A stretch of 64,000 nt of DNA from Blautia sp. An81. Its GTDB lineage: Bacteria > Bacillota > Clostridia > Lachnospirales > Lachnospiraceae. The notes beneath the pieces were generated by a model, which did no database searches, was not told the origin of the DNA, and saw nothing but the letters and a program-made list of their open reading frames with translations. The stretch is from the NCBI RefSeq assembly GCF_002161285.1, contig NZ_NFHH01000002.1, positions 186,001-250,000 of the forward strand, written 5' to 3'. Positions 55,780 to 63,524 of this stretch are shown piece after piece (positions within the stretch are counted from its first letter, which is position 1; every line of letters starts with the position of its first letter). The position numbers were made by a program, and so were the translations under genes.

Positions 55780-56190
55780 ATGGATCAAATCGAAATCATC
55801 CTCCGCACTACTGCCTCATCTGGAAAAGTGACAGAGAAGATTCTGGCAAAATTCGCTGCTGGAATGCCAGAAAAAGAGAATGTATTTCAATATTCCGGTC
55901 TCTGCATTGATCCGATCCAACATCAGGTTTCCTACCAAGGAAAGGTGCTTCCTCTGACGGAAACGTATGAATTTCAGACGTTTGTTTATCTCGCCAGTCA
56001 GCCAGGAAGAGTCTACACAAAAGAACAGATATATCAGGCAGTCTGGAAAGAGGAGCCGGTGGATGTAAGCAGTGCGGTGTTCTGTATCATCAAGAATATC
56101 CGCCAGAAGCTGCGGGAGGTAACAACAAAAGAATATATCCAGACTGTGTGGGGAGTCGGATACAAGTTTGTAGATGTCCCAGGGGAGTAA
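55780..56190 (+). CDS. Stand-alone OmpR-type winged-helix protein, second copy
   Basis: 136 residues, closely similar along its full length to the protein at 50068 (identical stretches such as TKEQIYQAVWKEEPVDV and EYIQTVWGVGYKFVDVPGE) and also similar at DNA level at the 3' end. The N-terminal segment differs more (ILRTTASSGKVTEKILAKFAAGMPEKENVF). No receiver domain. The duplication brackets the two-component/ABC cassette at 50.7-55.7 kb. It precedes a second two-component system. Confidence 0.8.
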   Translation: MDQIEIILRTTASSGKVTEKILAKFAAGMPEKENVFQYSGLCIDPIQHQVSYQGKVLPLTETYEFQTFVYLASQPGRVYTKEQIYQAVWKEEPVDVSSAVFCIIKNIRQKLREVTTKEYIQTVWGVGYKFVDVPGE

Positions 56191-56203
56191 TCTCCTGGGA
56201 TTT
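56178..56203 (+). terminator. Terminator at the stop of the second winged-helix gene
   Basis: TCCCAGGGGAGTAATCTCCTGGGA then TTTTT, the counterpart of the hairpin at 50466-50488. Confidence 0.7.
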
Positions 56204-56319
56204 TTCCGTAGAAAATAGAAAACTATGAAAAGTTTAAAATCCGTATGAAAAATCGGGGAACTCCACCAAAACTCCATCTTTGTATGATACACTGTTGTCC
56301 AAATAGCGGAGGTGCTGTT

Positions 56320-56997
56320 ATGGCAAAGACGATTTTGATTATAGAAGATGAAATTTCCATCCAGAACATTGTCCGGGCGTTCCTGGAGGATGCAGGATAT
56401 ACGGTATATGGCGCCGGTGACGGTCTGGAAGGGATTGAGACATTCCGGAGATGCAATCCGGACCTGGTGCTGCTGGACCTGATGCTGCCGAAGATTGACG
56501 GGTTTGCAGTCTGCGAGATCCTGCGGAAAGAAAGCCGGACGCCGATCATCATGTTGACGGCACGGGATGATGACGCCAGCCAGATGAAGGGCTTTGATGT
56601 CCTGGCGGATGACTATATTATCAAGCCCTTTTCCATGCCTCTTGTACTGCGCAGGATTGAGGCGGTGCTGCGTCGGACGGAACAGGGAACCGAGGAGGAA
56701 CCTTCTGTGATCCGGTATAAAGAGATCACACTGGATGGGGAAAATTATGAGGTGCTGGTAGGAACGGATGAGGTATCCCTCACCAGCCGGGAGTTTGAGA
56801 TCCTGAAGCTGCTTTTGGAAAATCCGGGAAAAGTGTTTTCCAGGGAGAGCCTTCTGGACAGCGTATGGGGATATGAGTATTATGGCGATCAGAAGATCGT
56901 GAATACGCATATCAAAAATATCCGTAAGAAACTGGGCGTGGATTATATTGAAACTATCAGAGGAGTGGGATATAGAATTGAAAAAGAAAATCAGTGA
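56320..56997 (+). CDS. OmpR-family response regulator
   Basis: 225 residues from the ATG at 56320 (GCGGAGGTGCTGTT). Receiver: IIEDEISI acidic pair, LVLLDLMLPKIDG with the phosphorylated Asp, IIKPF with Lys. Winged helix: VSLTSREFEILKLLLENPGKVFSRESLLDSVWG...YIETIRGVGYRI. Its end overlaps the kinase gene. The local target is unknown; the winged-helix gene just upstream could be its partner. Confidence 0.9.
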   Translation: MAKTILIIEDEISIQNIVRAFLEDAGYTVYGAGDGLEGIETFRRCNPDLVLLDLMLPKIDGFAVCEILRKESRTPIIMLTARDDDASQMKGFDVLADDYIIKPFSMPLVLRRIEAVLRRTEQGTEEEPSVIRYKEITLDGENYEVLVGTDEVSLTSREFEILKLLLENPGKVFSRESLLDSVWGYEYYGDQKIVNTHIKNIRKKLGVDYIETIRGVGYRIEKENQ

Positions 56998-58348
56998 AAG
57001 TATCCAGGCGAAGACCTTTCTGAGTATGCTGGCATTGCTGCTGGCCTGCTGTATCATCATTTATGCTATGGTTATGGTCTTCCTGCCGAAAAATTATCAG
57101 ACGGAACTGGAAAGCCAGGCGACTTCCGACTTTTACAGACTGATAGAGACACTGGAACGGAGCGGCTGGGAGGCAGGCTCAGAGGAGATTCTGGCATTTT
57201 CTATGAAAAATAATGCCACGGTGCGGATCACCGACACAGATGGAAACGATGTGTTCTCTGTAAATTATGCAGATCCGGAAAATTTGGAAGAAGCAGACAG
57301 AACCATGAGCTGTTCTGCCACTTTTCAGGAAGGATGGCAGACATATCAGGTTTCTGCGGAAATTTCCCTGGTTGCGGTATCTCAGTCCTATGAAATCCTT
57401 TTAAAACTCATCCCGCTGATTGCGGTGGTGATCCTGCTGATTTCTGTTCTTGCGGCGCTGGTCTGCTCCAGGTATTTCTCCAGGCCGCTGATCCATATCT
57501 GCAGTGTGGCAAAGCGCATGACTAGCCTGGATATGACCTGGAAGTGTGAGGTAAAGCAAAGGGATGAGATCGGCGTGCTTGCGGATAGCTTAAATGAGAT
57601 GTCGGAGCGCCTGAACAATGCACTTGTCAGCCTTCAGGACGCAAACGAGCAGCTGCAGAAAGATATTGAACGGGAGCGTGAACAGGAAAAACAGAGGATT
57701 GACTTCTTTACCGCTGTTTCCCATGAACTGAAGACGCCCATAGCCATTATCAAGGGGGAACTGGAGGGAATGATCTACCAGGTTGGGGAATACAAAGACC
57801 GGGACACTTACCTGCGGCACTGTATGAAAACCGTCAATGACATGGAGCGGATCGTTAAAGACATCCTATCCGCAGCCAGGATGGGCGGCAGCGATTTCAA
57901 GTTGGAACGCACGGACCTGGATATCAGCCGGATGCTGCAGAAAGCCTGTCGCAAAGTCATGGGACGGATAGAGGATAAGGAAATGGAGCTGCGCCAGGAT
58001 ATCCAGCCGGATTTTCATTATGAGGGAGACGCACGGCTTATGGAAAAGGTGTTCGCCAATGTGCTGGATAATGCGGTTGCCTATTCGCCCCGTGGAGCCG
58101 TAGTCACTGTGACCTTGCAGGATGGCGTTCTGTCTGTGGAGAACAGCGGGATACACATTGAACAGGAGGATTTAGAGCAGCTCTTTACACCATTCTACCG
58201 GGTGGACAAATCCCGGAACCGGAACAGCGGGGGAAGCGGTCTGGGGCTGTATATCACAAAAACGATCCTGGACCACCACGGGATTTCCTATAGTATGGAG
58301 AACACGGAAAATGGCGTGCGGTTTACAGCGCTTTTCAGATTGTTATAG
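56978..58348 (+). CDS. Sensor histidine kinase
   Basis: 456 residues from the TTG at 56978, which has AGGAGTGGGATATAGAA upstream and overlaps the regulator gene. Two membrane helices (about 13-37 and 138-160) around a 100-residue external domain, HAMP region (RYFSRPLIHICSVAKRMT), H-box VSHELKTPIAII, N-box FANVLDNAVAYS, and G-box GGSGLGLYIT. Conventional membrane kinase pairing with the preceding regulator. Confidence 0.9.
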   Translation: MKKKISESIQAKTFLSMLALLLACCIIIYAMVMVFLPKNYQTELESQATSDFYRLIETLERSGWEAGSEEILAFSMKNNATVRITDTDGNDVFSVNYADPENLEEADRTMSCSATFQEGWQTYQVSAEISLVAVSQSYEILLKLIPLIAVVILLISVLAALVCSRYFSRPLIHICSVAKRMTSLDMTWKCEVKQRDEIGVLADSLNEMSERLNNALVSLQDANEQLQKDIEREREQEKQRIDFFTAVSHELKTPIAIIKGELEGMIYQVGEYKDRDTYLRHCMKTVNDMERIVKDILSAARMGGSDFKLERTDLDISRMLQKACRKVMGRIEDKEMELRQDIQPDFHYEGDARLMEKVFANVLDNAVAYSPRGAVVTVTLQDGVLSVENSGIHIEQEDLEQLFTPFYRVDKSRNRNSGGSGLGLYITKTILDHHGISYSMENTENGVRFTALFRLL

Positions 58349-58446
58349 TATGACCGGTCATGATATAATCAAGAAAATCAGTAGCTGAAGTGTGCAGCAA
58401 ATAAAAGAAACTCTTGATTATTCTGAAAATTGTTAAGGGATTTTAT

Positions 58447-59343
58447 ATGCAAAAAAATAAGATTGGCATAGAAACTGTCGTTAAAATCATAAAAAAACTA
58501 TATTGGTTAGGCTTGATTGGTATTGCCGGAAGTGTTTTTGATATTCCAATTCTGAAATTATTCTATTTATTTTTTCTGCTTGCAATAATAGATTTTATTT
58601 TGTCATTGATTATTGTTTTACGAACAGAAAGTACAGATGAAACGATAAATGAATTAAAATTTTTATTACAGAACTTAGGTATGCTGATTGGAATACCGTT
58701 CATTTATATACGAAATATGTTTCGATTACCTAATGTAGATACTTATATGCCGGAGGTTCATTATAGTCTTCCCTTTTTAGAATGTTGGACTGTCGCTAAT
58801 GGCGGGAATAATAAAGAAACCTCACATTCATGGAGTATTTGCAATCAGAGGTATGCTTATGACTTCTATATCCAAAAGAATGGTTCAACCTTTTCAGGCA
58901 ATGGGAAAAATGTGACAGATTATTTTTGTTACGGGAAAACTGTCTTAGCAGCTGCGGATGGCATTGTCATAGAAATAAAAAATCTTTTTGAAGATACACC
59001 AATTCCTGAGAAAGAGGAGGTTGACTGCCATGCTTCTGATGTGCGGGGGAATTATATAATCATTCAACATTCAGAGCATGAATACAGCACCATAGCTCAT
59101 ATAAAAAAGGACAGCTTTTGTGTGAAAGTAGGAGATAAAGTTTATCGAGGACAGCAGATAGCTCGTTGCGGTAATAGCGGAAATACAAGTGAACCACATA
59201 TACATTTCCAAGTACAGCAAGGGAAAAGTTTTCTTTTATCAGCCAGTCTACCGATATGGTTTGAGAAAATTAGAAATCACAGCATATCTCATAATAGTCC
59301 TCATATTAGCAGAGGAGATATTGTGGAAAATCAAAATAAATAG
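58447..59343 (+). CDS. Membrane-anchored M23-family peptidase
   Basis: 298 residues from the ATG at 58447. Two N-terminal hydrophobic helices (LYWLGLIGIAGSVFDIPILKLFYLFFLLAIIDFILSLIIVL) are followed by a peptidase domain: NQRYAYDF, VLAAADGIVIEI, GNYIIIQHSEHEYSTIAHI, GDKVYRGQQIARCGNSGNTSEPHIHFQVQ. HIHFQ and RYAYD carry the zinc ligands of lysostaphin-like endopeptidases, which cut cell-wall peptide bridges. AT-rich compared with the two-component genes before it; the 100-base gap separates the two. Confidence 0.82.
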   Translation: MQKNKIGIETVVKIIKKLYWLGLIGIAGSVFDIPILKLFYLFFLLAIIDFILSLIIVLRTESTDETINELKFLLQNLGMLIGIPFIYIRNMFRLPNVDTYMPEVHYSLPFLECWTVANGGNNKETSHSWSICNQRYAYDFYIQKNGSTFSGNGKNVTDYFCYGKTVLAAADGIVIEIKNLFEDTPIPEKEEVDCHASDVRGNYIIIQHSEHEYSTIAHIKKDSFCVKVGDKVYRGQQIARCGNSGNTSEPHIHFQVQQGKSFLLSASLPIWFEKIRNHSISHNSPHISRGDIVENQNK

Positions 59344-59549
59344 AATGTCAGTTTTTCAGTTGTTATGATAGTTTGGTTACAACAAACCGACGGTTTACAT
59401 CTGGATGTGTTGGGTGCTTTAATGGGTTTACAATCAGATAAAACCTTATGGTAAGCGCAGTTGACAAATTGCCAACAGTTATTGCTTGCCCTTATACAGC
59501 TTCTCAATATATAATTTGGACACCGAACACAAGGAGGATTTTTGAAGAA

Positions 59550-59741
59550 ATGAAATTCAATGAAAAACTTTTATCTATCAGAAAGAAGAAGGGGCTGTCT
59601 CAAGAACAGTTAGGTATGGAACTCCAAGTTTCGAGGCAGACCATTTCCAAATGGGAAGCAGGAGTTTCCCAAACAAAAGGATATTAGAAACAATCCATGA
59701 AATACCTGCTTGCTAAACTATTGATATTCAAATTAGGAAAA
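59550..59741 (+). pseudogene. Frameshifted Xre regulator fragment
   Basis: Starts properly (AAGGAGGATTTTTGAAGAA then ATG) and encodes MKFNEKLLSIRKKKGLSQEQLGMELQVSRQTISKWEAGVSQ, the usual Xre start. The frame then shifts: the continuation KRILETIHEIPAC lies in another frame and stops at about 59716. The dimer and sensor parts are missing. Inactive remnant. Confidence 0.7.
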
Positions 59742-59808
59742 AACAAACCTATGAATAGAGGCTTATTGGATTTAGAAATACAATAAGCCTCTAAAATTAC
59801 CGTAAATC

Positions 59809-59837
59809 TTGACATATAAATGTCATGTTTATATGAT
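59809..59837 (+). promoter_or_regulatory. Promoter with operator before the WYL regulator
   Basis: TTGACA (59809-59814), 17-base spacer, TATGAT (59832-59837). TGACAT-ATAA-ATGTCA (59810-59825) overlaps the -35. A related dyad (TGACATATGTTGTCA) lies at 60763-60777 before the next gene, so both are probably bound by the same regulator. Confidence 0.65.
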
Positions 59838-59867
59838 AACATGAGAAACAAGGGAGTGAGTGCCTAT

Positions 59868-60764
59868 ATGAAAGAGAGTAGATTATTTAGAATTATTTAT
59901 CATTTAATGGAAAACGGAAAATCTACCGCTCCAGAGTTGGCAGAAAAATTAGAAGTATCAGTAAGAACAATTTATAGGGATATTGATATTATTAGTAGTG
60001 CGGGTGTGCCTATATATGTGACAACGGGAAGAAACGGTGGCATACAGATAGCAGATAGTTTTGTTTTAGATAGGTTGCTTTTATCTGATAAAGAAAAAGA
60101 AGATATAATAACGGCATTAAAAAGTGTATCTATTGTGGATAATCATAACAGTGATACATTGTCAAAACTATCAGCGATTTTTAATACAAAAAGTGAAAAC
60201 TGGCTTGAGGTTGATTTTTCACGCTGGGGGAATAAATCGCAAGATAATGCTATGTTTCAAAAGGTAAAGGAAGCAATCATATCACGCAAAATGCTTTGTA
60301 TTGTTTATGTGAATACTCGTGGAGAAGTGATTGAAAGAGTTATCTGTCCACTCAAAATGGTGTATAAAGCGAAAAGCTGGTATATAAAAGCCTTTTGTAT
60401 GAATAAGTCCGATTTCCGTATCTTTAAATTGACACGTATTATACAAGCAAGGAATATGGAAAAAATTTTTAATCCTATGGATTTTCCACAGGAAGAAAAA
60501 AAGGAAATGAAAGCAAATTGTGAAAATGTTATACTGCGTTTTCCTCAAGAAATGGCTTATCGGATTTATGATGAATTTGAAGTTGATGAAATCAATCAAG
60601 ACGATAATGGTGATTTTATAATTTCCGCTACAATGCCTATAGATGAATGGCTGATTGGTTATCTGCTTTCTTTTGGTTCAAAGGTTTGTATCATAGAACC
60701 AAAGTATTTAAAAAAAATTGTCTACAATGAAGCAAAAAAAATATGCGAACAAAATAAACCATGA
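59868..60764 (+). CDS. WYL-domain transcriptional regulator (YafY-like)
   Basis: 298 residues from the ATG at 59868 (AAGGGAGTGAGTGCCTAT). N-terminal HTH_11 winged helix (SRLFRIIYHLMENGKSTAPELAEKLEVSVRTIYRDIDIISSAGVPIYV) and a WYL domain in the C-terminal half (IERVICPLKMVYKAKSWYIKAFCMNKSDFRIFKLTRI), followed by the WCX extension. WYL proteins bind nucleic acid or nucleotide ligands and often regulate stress or defence genes. Likely autoregulator and controller of the acetyltransferase/radical SAM genes. Confidence 0.88.
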   Translation: MKESRLFRIIYHLMENGKSTAPELAEKLEVSVRTIYRDIDIISSAGVPIYVTTGRNGGIQIADSFVLDRLLLSDKEKEDIITALKSVSIVDNHNSDTLSKLSAIFNTKSENWLEVDFSRWGNKSQDNAMFQKVKEAIISRKMLCIVYVNTRGEVIERVICPLKMVYKAKSWYIKAFCMNKSDFRIFKLTRIIQARNMEKIFNPMDFPQEEKKEMKANCENVILRFPQEMAYRIYDEFEVDEINQDDNGDFIISATMPIDEWLIGYLLSFGSKVCIIEPKYLKKIVYNEAKKICEQNKP

Positions 60765-60827
60765 CATATGTTGTCAAGGTTATTGTGATATAATACAGAT
60801 GAAAAAGTATTAAGGGGTGAACTATTT

Positions 60828-61577
60828 ATGAATGAAACATTTATGAACTTAACGCTGGATAATCTGGACACAGAACATATATGTTGTGCAATTTCGGATA
60901 AAAAACATCAAGTTGGAGTATCAGTAAAAAAACAATGGCTTAAGGAACGAATTGAAGAAGGTCATGTTTTCCGTAAACTTGATAAAAAAGGAAAAGTATT
61001 TATTGAATATGCTCCGATAGAAACAGCATGGGTTCCTGTTTCTGGAGAAAACTATCTGTATATTTACTGCCTTTGGGTATCTGGCTCTTTTAAGGGAAAA
61101 GGATATGCAAAATCTTTACTTGAATATTGTATTCATGACGCAAAGGAAACTGGGAAATCAGGTGTATGCGTTCTCAGCTCAAAAAAGAAAAAGCCTTTTT
61201 TATCTGATAAGAAGTTTTTTCTGAAATATGGTTTTGAAGTGGCAGATACGGCTGGGAATGATTATGAGTTATTATCATTGTCTTTTGATGGGAATAAGCC
61301 TTGTTTTTCTGAAAACGCAAAAAAAATGACAATAGACCAAAAGGAGCTGACAATCTATTATGGATTACAGTGTCCATATATTCCTAAGTGCATTGAACAA
61401 GTACAGGAATACTGTAATAAAAATAATATACCATTAAATCTAATTGCTGTAGATACTTTAGAAAAAGCTAAAAATGTTCCTTGCATTTTCAATAATTGGG
61501 CGGTATTTTATAATGGTGATTTTGTGACTAATCATCTTTTGAATGAAACTTTTTTGAAAAAGAAATTTCAATTATAA
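60828..61577 (+). CDS. YoaP-type GNAT acetyltransferase
   Basis: 249 residues. The acetyltransferase fold with YLYIYCLWVSGSFKGKGYAKSLLEYCIHDAKETGKSGVCVLSS (acetyl-CoA site GKGYAKSLL) fills about 1-160. The rest is a YoaP-like thioredoxin-fold domain (LTIYYGLQCPYIPKCIEQVQEYC), with CPYIPKC where a redox pair would lie. YoaP proteins are linked to small-molecule modification; substrate unknown. The radical SAM gene follows 11 bases later. Confidence 0.78.
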   Translation: MNETFMNLTLDNLDTEHICCAISDKKHQVGVSVKKQWLKERIEEGHVFRKLDKKGKVFIEYAPIETAWVPVSGENYLYIYCLWVSGSFKGKGYAKSLLEYCIHDAKETGKSGVCVLSSKKKKPFLSDKKFFLKYGFEVADTAGNDYELLSLSFDGNKPCFSENAKKMTIDQKELTIYYGLQCPYIPKCIEQVQEYCNKNNIPLNLIAVDTLEKAKNVPCIFNNWAVFYNGDFVTNHLLNETFLKKKFQL

Positions 61578-61588
61578 AGGTATAGTTT

Positions 61589-62470
61589 ATGCACTTAAAA
61601 AAGGTGAAAGGGATTTTATCTTCATCAAATGGAATGAACCTATATCGAGGTTGTACTCACGGCTGTATATATTGTGACTCAAGAAGCAAATGTTACCACA
61701 TGGAACATGCTTTTGAAGATGTTGAAGTCAAAGAAAATGCTATTGTCCTTTTAGAAAATGCTTTAAAAAGGAAACGATTAAAATGTATGCTGAGTACGGG
61801 TTCTATGACAGACCCTTATATCCTTCTTGAAGATGAATTTAGTAGTGTCAGAAAAGCATTAGCGTTAGCATATAAGTACGGTTTTGGTTTTACTCTGATA
61901 ACAAAATCTAATCGTGTATTAAAGGATTTAGATTTATTAAAGGCTATCAATGGCAAAACAAAATGTATAGTACAAATGACATTAACGACTTATGATGAGG
62001 ATTTATGCAAAAAAATTGAACCAAATGTCAGCACAACAAAAGAAAGAGTTGAAGCTCTAAAAAAACTACATGATGCTGGTATTCCCACAGTTGTCTGGCT
62101 TTGCCCTATTCTTCCTTTTATCAATGATACGGAAGAAAATATTAAAGGGATTTTAAATTATTGTATTGAAGCAAAAGTTTATGGTGTTATCTGCTTTGGA
62201 ATGGGACTAACGCTTCGTGAGGGAAATAGAGAATATTTTTATAGTCAGTTAGACAGATTATTTCCGTATTTGAAAGATAAATATGTACAAACTTATGGTA
62301 TGCAGTATCAGATAAACAGTCCAAATAATGAACCATTGATGAAACTTTTTCATCAATTATGTGAAGATAACGGGATAGTACATGATAACAAAATTATCTT
62401 TGAATATTTAAGTAAATTTGAAGAAAAAAATAAAAATATTCAGTTGAGCTTATTTGATGAATTTCTTTAA
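61589..62470 (+). CDS. SPL-family radical SAM protein
   Basis: 293 residues. The [4Fe-4S] motif is seen as RGCTHGCIYCDSRS (C-x3-C-x2-C). The SPL/Rv2578c-type pattern continues: STGSMTDPYILLED, FTLITKSNRVLKDLDLL, VQMTLTTYDEDLCKKIEPN and VWLCPILPFINDT. Members include spore photoproduct lyase relatives and many uncharacterised enzymes. Co-transcribed with a YoaP-type acetyltransferase under a WYL regulator, so it may modify or repair a nucleic acid or small molecule. Confidence 0.82.
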   Translation: MHLKKVKGILSSSNGMNLYRGCTHGCIYCDSRSKCYHMEHAFEDVEVKENAIVLLENALKRKRLKCMLSTGSMTDPYILLEDEFSSVRKALALAYKYGFGFTLITKSNRVLKDLDLLKAINGKTKCIVQMTLTTYDEDLCKKIEPNVSTTKERVEALKKLHDAGIPTVVWLCPILPFINDTEENIKGILNYCIEAKVYGVICFGMGLTLREGNREYFYSQLDRLFPYLKDKYVQTYGMQYQINSPNNEPLMKLFHQLCEDNGIVHDNKIIFEYLSKFEEKNKNIQLSLFDEFL

Positions 62471-62521
62471 CAAATCCATTCGATAAAAATAGTAAATTAT
62501 TTTCAGAGAGTTGGTAATACT

Positions 62522-62941
62522 ATGACGTCATCCTCTTTCAAAAAGGTGGTTAGATTACAATTCAATGCTTTGATGATGAGAACAATAAAAGGTACATTGA
62601 AACAGAAACGGAAACAGCTAGCCAGATATTCAAAACATGAAATTTTGTTTTCTGAAATAAGCACATCACCATTGTATGAGCAAGGTACACTTGATACCTA
62701 TTCTTGCAATATGACGGTATTTCGTGTACAGCATTTTATTTTCCGTGTTACTGATGAAAAAATCAGTACAGCCTTAAGTGGATTATCAGAAAGGCAGAGA
62801 GCGTTTATTCTTCTCTACTATTTCAGAGATATGAGCGATAGAGAAATATCCGAGTTGTATCATATATCCCGTTCTGCGGTAGGATATACACGAAATTGTG
62901 GTTTGAGAAAACTGGAAAAACTTATGAAAGAAAGGAGCTGA
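62522..62941 (+). CDS. Sigma-70-like factor, Tn916 Orf7 type (second copy)
   Basis: 139 residues. Sigma region 4 at the C-terminus: ALSGLSERQRAFILLYYFRDMSDREISELYHISRSAVGYTRNCGLRKLEKLM. The N-terminus (FKKVVRLQFNALMMRTIKGTLKQKRKQLARYSKHEILFSE) is the characteristic Orf7-like start. Distinct from the copy at 9385 in sequence. Its stop lies just before the Orf8-like frame. Confidence 0.85.
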   Translation: MTSSSFKKVVRLQFNALMMRTIKGTLKQKRKQLARYSKHEILFSEISTSPLYEQGTLDTYSCNMTVFRVQHFIFRVTDEKISTALSGLSERQRAFILLYYFRDMSDREISELYHISRSAVGYTRNCGLRKLEKLMKERS

Positions 62942-62944
62942 GCA

Positions 62945-63181
62945 ACGTCAAAAGATTATGGTTATCCGTCTTTTGAACTGATTTGCAGAGCGTCCAATGG
63001 TGATAAAACGGCAATTCAAGAAATTCTAGATTTTTATGACGGTTATATATCAAAGCTCTGTCTGCGTCCGTTTTATCACGATAGTGGAAAGGTCAGCATG
63101 AGGGTAGACGAAGAATGGAAAGGAGATATTCACACCGCCATGCTAAAGGCAATCTTGAAGTTTGAAATCAAGATAAAATAG
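62945..63181 (+). CDS. Orf8-type helix-turn-helix protein without a normal start codon
   Basis: The frame encodes SKDYGYPSFELICRASNGDKTAIQEILDFYDGYISKLCL...VDEEWKGDIHTAMLKAILKFEIKIK, the Orf8/HTH_16 family. It has no ATG, GTG or TTG before the conserved part: after the sigma stop come GCA, ACG, TCA. AAAGGAG lies seven bases before the ACG, exactly where an ATG would be expected, so the start codon seems mutated (ATG to ACG) or ACG is used weakly. Functional state uncertain. Confidence 0.65.
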   Translation, partial: TSKDYGYPSFELICRASNGDKTAIQEILDFYDGYISKLCLRPFYHDSGKVSMRVDEEWKGDIHTAMLKAILKFEIKIK

Positions 63182-63194
63182 TTTTATAAAAGGC

Positions 63195-63345
63195 TACACC
63201 GCCGGAGTGATCCAGACGTGGTGGCGGTCGTAAGACATCAAGCCATGCCAGCTTTGCTGGCAAACGGCTGGTTCACTCTGACGGTGAGGCGAGCGTTAGC
63301 GAGCCATAAAGCCCCCGTTATCTAACAAGGGGGGCACAAGTAACT
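63195..63345 (+). other. Putative oriT region
   Basis: Several inverted repeats are packed between the Orf8-like gene and the relaxase gene: TGCCAGC-TTT-GCTGGCA (63247-63263), TCAC/GTGA and GGC/GCC arms (63275-63304), and GCCCCC-GTTATCTAACAA-GGGGGGC (63311-63335) followed by ACAAG. The last resembles the nick-region hairpins of Tn916- and Tn1549-like elements. Location directly before a MobT/Orf20-type gene fits an origin of transfer. Nicking site not determined. Confidence 0.6.
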
Positions 63346-63460
63346 GGAAACTATATTCCGCAAGGCGTAAAAATCCTTTGTTTATGCGCTGTAACAGCAT
63401 TTCCAAAGTGTGATTTAAAATGCGCCTGCTTTACCATATAAATGGAATACTGCATATCTG

Positions 63461-63494
63461 AGGACAGTTGATTTCATATTGACTGTCCTTTTTT
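63461..63494 (+). terminator. Intrinsic terminator before the relaxase gene
   Basis: AGGACAGT-TGATTTCATATTG-ACTGTCCT then TTTTT, upstream of the start at 63525. It would stop read-through from the left into the relaxase gene, or serve as an attenuator. Confidence 0.75.
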
Positions 63495-63524
63495 CATGCA
63501 ACGAAACGAAAGGACGAGTGATTT

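Noticed and set aside
55816-57060. Minus-strand frame of 414 codons
   Set aside because: Although long, it is antisense to a winged-helix gene and a canonical response regulator and spans their intergenic region; no domain is visible.
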